Positions 1 through 5,719 of a stretch of DNA of 5,719 nucleotides are shown here, in pieces; positions within the stretch are counted from its first letter, which is position 1; the number at the start of each line of letters is the position of its first letter. A program made the translations under genes and the position numbers. A model generated the notes under the pieces. It did not search any database. It saw only the letters and a program-made list of their open reading frames with translations, and had not been told where the DNA came from. Source of the DNA: Rubrobacter sp. (GTDB taxonomy: Bacteria; Actinomycetota; Rubrobacteria; Rubrobacterales; Rubrobacteraceae); assembly GCA_020253895.1 (NCBI GenBank), contig JADDKG010000152.1, positions 1 to 5,719 on the forward strand, in the 5' to 3' direction.

Positions 1-1
1 C

Positions 2-916
2 ACGCTGACCCACTCCGTCCGCCGTGCGGTCTACGAGTTCTTCCGCCAAAAGATGGACGACGAGCGCCTGATCGACACTTTGAGCTGGTTCATCTTCCAG
101 GAGTACGGGCCAAAGGTGTCCGCCTGGACCCTGGCGAGCTGCCCGGTGTGCGACGCCCCCAACGTCCAGCTGCGCCGCACCGAGATGACCGGAGAGAGCA
201 CCTTCTCCTGCGACGCCTGTGGGGGAGAGATCTACCTGACCGATGTCTTCCGCCTGCACGAGGCGGTGGACGACGAACTCGGTGCCGGCGGCATCCTCGG
301 CTACGTCACCACGACCATCGAGCAGATCATCCTCGTGCACCTGATCCGGCTGATCCTCAAGACCAAGCCGGCCCTTCTCGGCCAGATCCTCTTCATCAAG
401 GATGGCCCCCTCGCCTTCTTCGGCCAGACGGCGAACATGCACAGGCCCATGCGGGAACTCGTCAAGCATCTCCTCGACCACAACACCCTGTACCTCGCCG
501 GCCTGGAGAAAAGCGGGGCGTTCGTGGACCACGCCGACGAGATCACCGACAAGCTGGAGCCCGGAACCGTCCTCATCCTCGACAACGACTACATCTACCG
601 CTACGTCCTGCCCGGCAAGGCCGACCCCGCCAACCCCTACGGCCGCACCACCTACTACAGCAGCAAGCTCATCTTCAAGACCCGGGGGGGACAGGTCTAC
701 GTCGTGTCGGTGCCGACCCGCGAGGTCCTGGCGCACCCTACGGAGGACGACCTGGAGAACCTGCCGGAGATCCTAACCAACATAGAGAAGCTCCGCTGCG
801 ACATGTACGACAACGCCCTGGTCCCGGTGGCCCTGGCTAACAAGCTCGTCTCGCTCGCCAACCACCCCAGCTCGAGAATCCTCCAGAAGTTCGCGACCGA
901 TGCTGTTCGGCGTTAG
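2..916 (+). CDS. NurA-like zinc-ribbon protein, 5'-truncated by window edge
   Basis: The frame is open to the left edge. An ATG at 53 exists but has no ribosome binding site, and the 17 codons before it read as ordinary protein ([15 protein letters not shown]), so the true start is probably outside the window. Numbering from that ATG, a zinc ribbon is formed by C30/C33 and C53/C56. The C-terminal half resembles the NurA nuclease fold: an 'FIKDGPL' strand with D117, the segment '[10 protein letters not shown]' that matches the NurA 'GisKs' region, and a late '[15 protein letters not shown]' helix around 250-264. NurA proteins are Mn-dependent 5'-3' nucleases that work with the HerA ATPase in end resection, and NurA/HerA-like pairs also occur in defence loci. 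The first catalytic region would lie upstream and cannot be checked. The NurA call is by eye and moderate; a zinc-ribbon protein of unknown function is the fallback. A G7 run lies at 684-690. A 311-bp gap separates the gene from hsdM, so it is probably a separate transcription unit. Confidence 0.6.
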   Translation, partial: TLTHSVRRAVYEFFRQKMDDERLIDTLSWFIFQEYGPKVSAWTLASCPVCDAPNVQLRRTEMTGESTFSCDACGGEIYLTDVFRLHEAVDDELGAGGILGYVTTTIEQIILVHLIRLILKTKPALLGQILFIKDGPLAFFGQTANMHRPMRELVKHLLDHNTLYLAGLEKSGAFVDHADEITDKLEPGTVLILDNDYIYRYVLPGKADPANPYGRTTYYSSKLIFKTRGGQVYVVSVPTREVLAHPTEDDLENLPEILTNIEKLRCDMYDNALVPVALANKLVSLANHPSSRILQKFATDAVRR

Positions 917-1002
917 GCCATGGGCTTGGATCCCAGGATAAGCATCACTCCGGCGCCCCACCCAGTATCTGTCTCTGTCTTGGCCAACACGCATCGCGCG
1001 AG

Positions 1003-1014
1003 CCCGAGCTCGGG
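1003..1014. repeat. 12-bp perfect palindrome
   Basis: CCCGAGCTCGGG equals its own reverse complement. As RNA the flanks add an A-U and a G-U pair, giving a 6-bp stem with an AGCU loop. It sits 86 bases after the NurA-like stop codon and is followed by TTGCCG, not a T-run, so it is a poor intrinsic terminator. It could be an operator or chance in GC-rich DNA. Confidence 0.45.
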
Positions 1015-1216
1015 TTGCCGGTAGACGGTGATCGAGAACCCTATTAGTATGGGACCGGGGTTTCGTCTGGTGGCTGGTGTGCTTGCGGCGCGCAGCCCTG
1101 CGTACCTCGATCCCAATTGGAGGATAACTTTGGTGAACAGAAGGGTGGCAACCGAACTGCTGTATAGATCGCCATCGCATAGACTCTTTCGGGCACGCCG
1201 GGTAATGCTTGACTTC

Positions 1217-1221
1217 GGGAG
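1217..1221 (+). promoter_or_regulatory. Ribosome binding site for hsdM TTG start
   Basis: GGGAG lies six bases before the TTG at 1228. It is the best Shine-Dalgarno match near any candidate hsdM start: the ATG at 1258 has GAGGGG directly abutting it, and the ATG at 1279 has only a weak GAGA about eight bases upstream. Confidence 0.4.
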
Positions 1222-1227
1222 CATCCG

Positions 1228-2841
<1,614 letters not shown>

Positions 2842-2842
2842 C

Positions 2843-2853
2843 GCTGTGGCGGG
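2843..2853 (+). repeat. Left copy of 11-bp imperfect direct repeat flanking the insert
   Basis: GCTGTGGCGGG just after the hsdM stop matches GCTATGGCGGG at the hsdS start (3474-3484) in 10 of 11 bases; the one difference turns the hsdS ATG into GTG. The pair brackets the DUF4258/zinc-finger/mini-ORF block. It may be a relic of an earlier hsdM-hsdS junction; chance similarity in GC-rich DNA is possible. Confidence 0.35.
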
Positions 2854-2880
2854 CTCCGTGAGCAGAGAGGCATCAAAGAG

Positions 2881-3168
2881 ATGGACTGTAGAGGGGTCCG
2901 GTTCTCCCGCCACGCCATCGAGCGCATGTTCGAGCGCGCCATACCGCCCGAGGCCGTGCGCAAGCTCATCGAGACGGGAGAGATCATCGCGGCTTATCCC
3001 GACGACAAGCCCTATCCGAGCATGCTTCTGCTCGGTTACCATCAAGAGCGGCCGGTGCACGCGGTCGTGGCCAGGGAGGAGGACTCCGGGCTATGCTTCG
3101 TCGTCACGGTCTACGAGCCCAACCCCGAATTCTGGAGCGCTGATTTCAGGAGACGGAGGCAGAGATGA
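2881..3168 (+). CDS. DUF4258 protein, putative RelE-like toxin
   Basis: The 95-aa product matches the DUF4258 pattern from end to end: '[12 protein letters not shown]' at 8-19 (H11, R15), '[20 protein letters not shown]' at 33-52, 'RPVHAVVA' at 57-64, and the ending '[15 protein letters not shown]' at 75-89. This compact fold is thought to be related to RelE/ParE-type toxins and is often encoded just before a YgiT-type zinc-finger protein, as here. The likely role is the toxin of a type II toxin-antitoxin pair, perhaps an mRNA-acting one; the activity is inferred. The ATG is preceded by GAGAGG at 2865-2870 with a 10-base spacer. It follows hsdM by 39 bases in the same reading frame, with only the hsdM TAG as the in-frame stop between them. 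Its stop overlaps the next gene as ATGA. Toxin-first order resembles mqsRA. Confidence 0.85.
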   Translation: MDCRGVRFSRHAIERMFERAIPPEAVRKLIETGEIIAAYPDDKPYPSMLLLGYHQERPVHAVVAREEDSGLCFVVTVYEPNPEFWSADFRRRRQR

Positions 3169-3389
3169 ACTGCGTTATCTGCAAGAGCGGTGAGACCGCA
3201 CCCGGCGAGGTGACCGTCACCCTCCAGCGGGGCAATACCGTAGTGGTAATCAAGGATGTCCCGGCTCAGGTGTGCCAGGACTGCGGCGAGTACTACCTGG
3301 ACGAACCGGTGGCGCAGCAGGTCTACGCCCGGGCCGAGGACGCCGTCCGGCGCAACGCCGAGGTGGAGATCATCCGTTACGCAGCATGA
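3165..3389 (+). CDS. YgiT-type (MqsA N-terminal-like) zinc-finger antitoxin
   Basis: This 74-aa protein has two CxxC pairs, C3/C6 and C37/C40, separated by a beta-rich segment ('[15 protein letters not shown]'), then '[14 protein letters not shown]' and a short helix ending 'EVEIIRYAA'. This is the zinc-binding N-terminal domain of MqsA/YgiT antitoxins. The C-terminal helix-turn-helix of full-length MqsA is missing, so it probably binds the DUF4258 partner but may not repress its own promoter. The ATG overlaps the toxin stop by four bases (ATGA), and GGAGG at 3155-3159 stands five bases upstream, so translation is coupled to the toxin and well initiated in its own right. The antitoxin role is inferred from family and pairing. 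Confidence 0.85.
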   Translation: MNCVICKSGETAPGEVTVTLQRGNTVVVIKDVPAQVCQDCGEYYLDEPVAQQVYARAEDAVRRNAEVEIIRYAA

Positions 3390-3476
3390 AGGGACCTGTA
3401 GAGAGCCTGGGCAAGCAGCAGGCCGAGACCGCGGACCCCGACGCTGCGATCGCCGCCAACCTGAAGGAGCTGGGCT

Positions 3477-3487
<11 letters not shown>
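3386..3487 (+). CDS. 33-aa mini-ORF resembling the HsdM C-terminal tail
   Basis: The ATG overlaps the zinc-finger stop (ATGA), and the frame ends with TGA 11 bases inside hsdS. Residues 8-33 align without a gap to HsdM residues 507-532: 'LGKQQAETA' against 'LGRQFAESS', and '[10 protein letters not shown]' against '[10 protein letters not shown]'. By eye 12 of 26 are identical, with K/R, T/S and D/E swaps in addition. In EcoKI the HsdM C-terminal region is needed for assembly with HsdS. The position, directly before and overlapping hsdS, is where the end of hsdM normally lies. It is most likely the 3' remnant of an older hsdM allele, or a split-off tail still made as a peptide. It also carries the hsdS ribosome binding site, so translating it may couple hsdS to the upstream genes. 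No strong ribosome binding site of its own is seen. Whether the peptide is stable or functional is unknown. Confidence 0.55.
3464..3469 (+). promoter_or_regulatory. Ribosome binding site of hsdS inside the mini-ORF
   Basis: AAGGAG lies seven bases before the hsdS ATG at 3477, close to ideal sequence and spacing. It is read as Lys-Glu codons of the mini-ORF, so it is embedded in the HsdM-tail-like sequence and fixes the hsdS start. Confidence 0.75.
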
Positions 3488-4745
<1,258 letters not shown>

Positions 4746-4746
4746 T

Positions 4747-5493
4747 ATGTCAGATCATAGTGATGACATCGTTGTCCCCATTACTACTCCAGATCCAGAT
4801 TTTGTAATGTACGGTGCCCGGGCCGCCATCGCTGGCGGCTTGGGCCACATCGAGGTGCAGGTGAACAGCATCGAGCGTGCGGTTGTCGAGAACCCTGGGT
4901 TAGCATTCGACCTCGCCAAAACGCTAGTTGAAAGCGTCTGTCGCGCTGTGCTGAAAGAACGTTCCATCGACTACAAAGAGACAGACGATCTTCCAAAACT
5001 CTTCAAGACAGCGACGACAAGTTTACCTCTTCTCCCGACTGAGTTGAGCGGTGAGGCGAAGATTCGTAAGAGTCTCATCCAGACACTCAACGGTCTGCAC
5101 ACCGCAATCCAGGGGATCTGCGAGTTGCGTAACCAGTGTGGGTTCGCCTCGCATGGCTCGGACAAGCCGCGTCCAGCGATGGAGTCGGTGCAGGCGCTGC
5201 TGGCCGCGGAGGCGGCAGACGCCATTGTTGGCTTTCTCTATCGAGCTCACAGTCAGAGCAGAACACCGTTACCAAGTCCTCGTGACGAGTACGAAGCAAA
5301 CGATAGCTTCAACGATTACGTAGACGAAATCCACGATATGATTCAGATATTTGATGCTGAGTTCCGGCCGAGCGAGGTCCTGTTTGAGATGGAGCCGGAA
5401 ACCTACCGCATCTACCTTGCTGACTTCGAAACCGAGACCGAGAAGACCAACGGCGGTGCGGTCATGGACGGATCGGCAGAAGAGGCTTCATGA
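4747..5493 (+). CDS. Abi-C-type abortive infection family protein
   Basis: The 248-aa protein looks like the abortive-infection C-terminal (Abi_C) family. A long helical section, '[20 protein letters not shown]' then '[15 protein letters not shown]', is followed by '[10 protein letters not shown]' and by '[15 protein letters not shown]' with R128, N129, H136 and G137. A helix, '[20 protein letters not shown]', follows. The RN...HG motif recalls the R-x4-6-H active site of HEPN RNases, but here seven residues separate R and H, so nuclease activity is only a possibility. Residues from about 175 form an acidic extension I do not recognise. Such genes are seen between hsdS and hsdR in other type I loci. 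ATG 4747 is preferred: it is one base after the hsdS stop with GGGGTG just upstream. An in-frame ATG at 4720 would overlap hsdS by 26 bases. G+C falls to 45-50% (4921-4980, 5281-5340), well below hsdM, which suggests separate acquisition. Confidence 0.75.
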   Translation: MSDHSDDIVVPITTPDPDFVMYGARAAIAGGLGHIEVQVNSIERAVVENPGLAFDLAKTLVESVCRAVLKERSIDYKETDDLPKLFKTATTSLPLLPTELSGEAKIRKSLIQTLNGLHTAIQGICELRNQCGFASHGSDKPRPAMESVQALLAAEAADAIVGFLYRAHSQSRTPLPSPRDEYEANDSFNDYVDEIHDMIQIFDAEFRPSEVLFEMEPETYRIYLADFETETEKTNGGAVMDGSAEEAS

Positions 5494-5719
5494 TAGAACG
5501 CGGCGTCACCGAATCAGTGGTCGAGCAGGCCGCCCTCGCCTGGCTCGAAAGCACCGGCTGGACCGTAAGGCACGGGCCGGAGATCGCGCCGGATGCACCC
5601 GCCGCCGAGCGCAGCGATTACGGCCAGGTCGTGCTGGAGAAGAGGCTGCGGGACGCGCTGGCGCGCCTGAACCCGTCCCTACCCCCGGAAGCCCTAGACG
5701 AAGCTTTCCGCAAGCTCAC
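5490..5719 (+). CDS. hsdR: Type I R-M restriction subunit HsdR, N-terminal fragment
   Basis: HsdR is the ATP-dependent translocase and endonuclease subunit that pulls DNA through the complex and cuts it. Only 76 codons are inside the window, and the frame is open at the right edge. The N terminus is typical: '[20 protein letters not shown]', '[20 protein letters not shown]' and '[17 protein letters not shown]'. This precedes the endonuclease and helicase domains, which lie outside. The ATG overlaps the Abi-C stop by four bases (ATGA), with GAGG at 5482-5485 four bases upstream, so translation is probably coupled to the Abi-C gene. Confidence 0.93.
   Translation, partial: MIERGVTESVVEQAALAWLESTGWTVRHGPEIAPDAPAAERSDYGQVVLEKRLRDALARLNPSLPPEALDEAFRKL

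Larger units (their letters stand above)
917..1227. other. Intergenic region upstream of the R-M operon
   Basis: No gene in these 311 bases is convincing. The expected contents are a terminator for the upstream gene and the promoter of the hsdM operon. I found no stem-loop followed by a T-run and no well-spaced -35/-10 pair. Loose hexamers exist: TTGACT at 1209-1214 with no -10 at the right distance, and TATAGA at 1163-1168 with no -35. A perfect 12-bp palindrome lies at 1003-1014. One 67-codon GTG-start frame (1028-1231) crosses the gap and overlaps the hsdM TTG by TTGA; its product is not recognisable and it is treated as chance. Confidence 0.6.

Noticed and set aside
1003..1020. Palindrome as an intrinsic terminator of the upstream gene
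   Set aside because: The stem is followed by TTGCCG and lacks a T-run.
1209..1214. TTGACT as a -35 box of the hsdM promoter
   Set aside because: No -10-like hexamer lies 16-19 bases downstream, and the TTG start would fall inside the promoter.
917..1227. tRNA, CRISPR array or insertion-sequence end in the gap
   Set aside because: No cloverleaf, no regularly spaced repeats and no terminal inverted repeats with target duplication were seen.
3272..3385. Upstream extension of the mini-ORF frame through the zinc-finger gene
   Set aside because: This part is an Arg/Gly/Pro-rich out-of-frame reading of the zinc-finger gene. Only the section from ATG 3386 resembles protein (the HsdM tail).

Overview
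This 5.7-kb window is a bacterial defence locus: an almost complete type I restriction-modification (R-M) operon on the + strand, with accessory genes inserted between the R-M subunits, plus the 3' end of a separate upstream gene. Most coding DNA is GC-rich (hand counts of 60-base blocks in hsdM and the hsdS core give about 62% G+C). This and the gene families fit a GC-rich bacterium such as an actinomycete, a chloroflexote or a relative. That placement is a guess; nothing in the window fixes the taxon.

Layout: (1) Bases 2-916 carry the 3' part of a gene whose frame is open to the left edge. Its product has a two-CxxC zinc ribbon and a C-terminal half that resembles NurA-type nucleases. (2) Bases 917-1227 are a 311-bp gap with no convincing gene, containing a 12-bp perfect palindrome. 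(3) From 1228 onwards lies a tightly packed gene string: hsdM (N6-adenine methyltransferase), a DUF4258 RelE-like putative toxin, a YgiT/MqsA-type zinc-finger putative antitoxin, a 33-codon mini-ORF, hsdS (specificity subunit), an Abi-C-type abortive-infection protein, and the first 76 codons of hsdR, which runs off the right edge. After hsdM the genes overlap or abut (4 bp, 4 bp, 11 bp, a 1-base gap, 4 bp), so they are probably one transcript with translational coupling.

How the genes would work together (inference from family knowledge): HsdM and HsdS form the methyltransferase that marks the host DNA. With HsdR they form the restriction complex that cuts unmodified invading DNA. The toxin/antitoxin pair and the Abi-C protein could be second-line growth-arrest modules, or could stabilise the R-M operon.

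The most unusual observation is the mini-ORF just before hsdS. Its last 26 residues align without a gap to the C-terminal tail of the HsdM encoded about 0.6 kb upstream (12 identities by eye). The spot looks like the fossil, or a still translated split copy, of an older hsdM 3' end left when the toxin-antitoxin cassette or a different hsdM allele entered. G+C is also mosaic: the second target-recognition domain of hsdS and the Abi-C gene drop to about 45-50% in places, as expected of exchanged modules.
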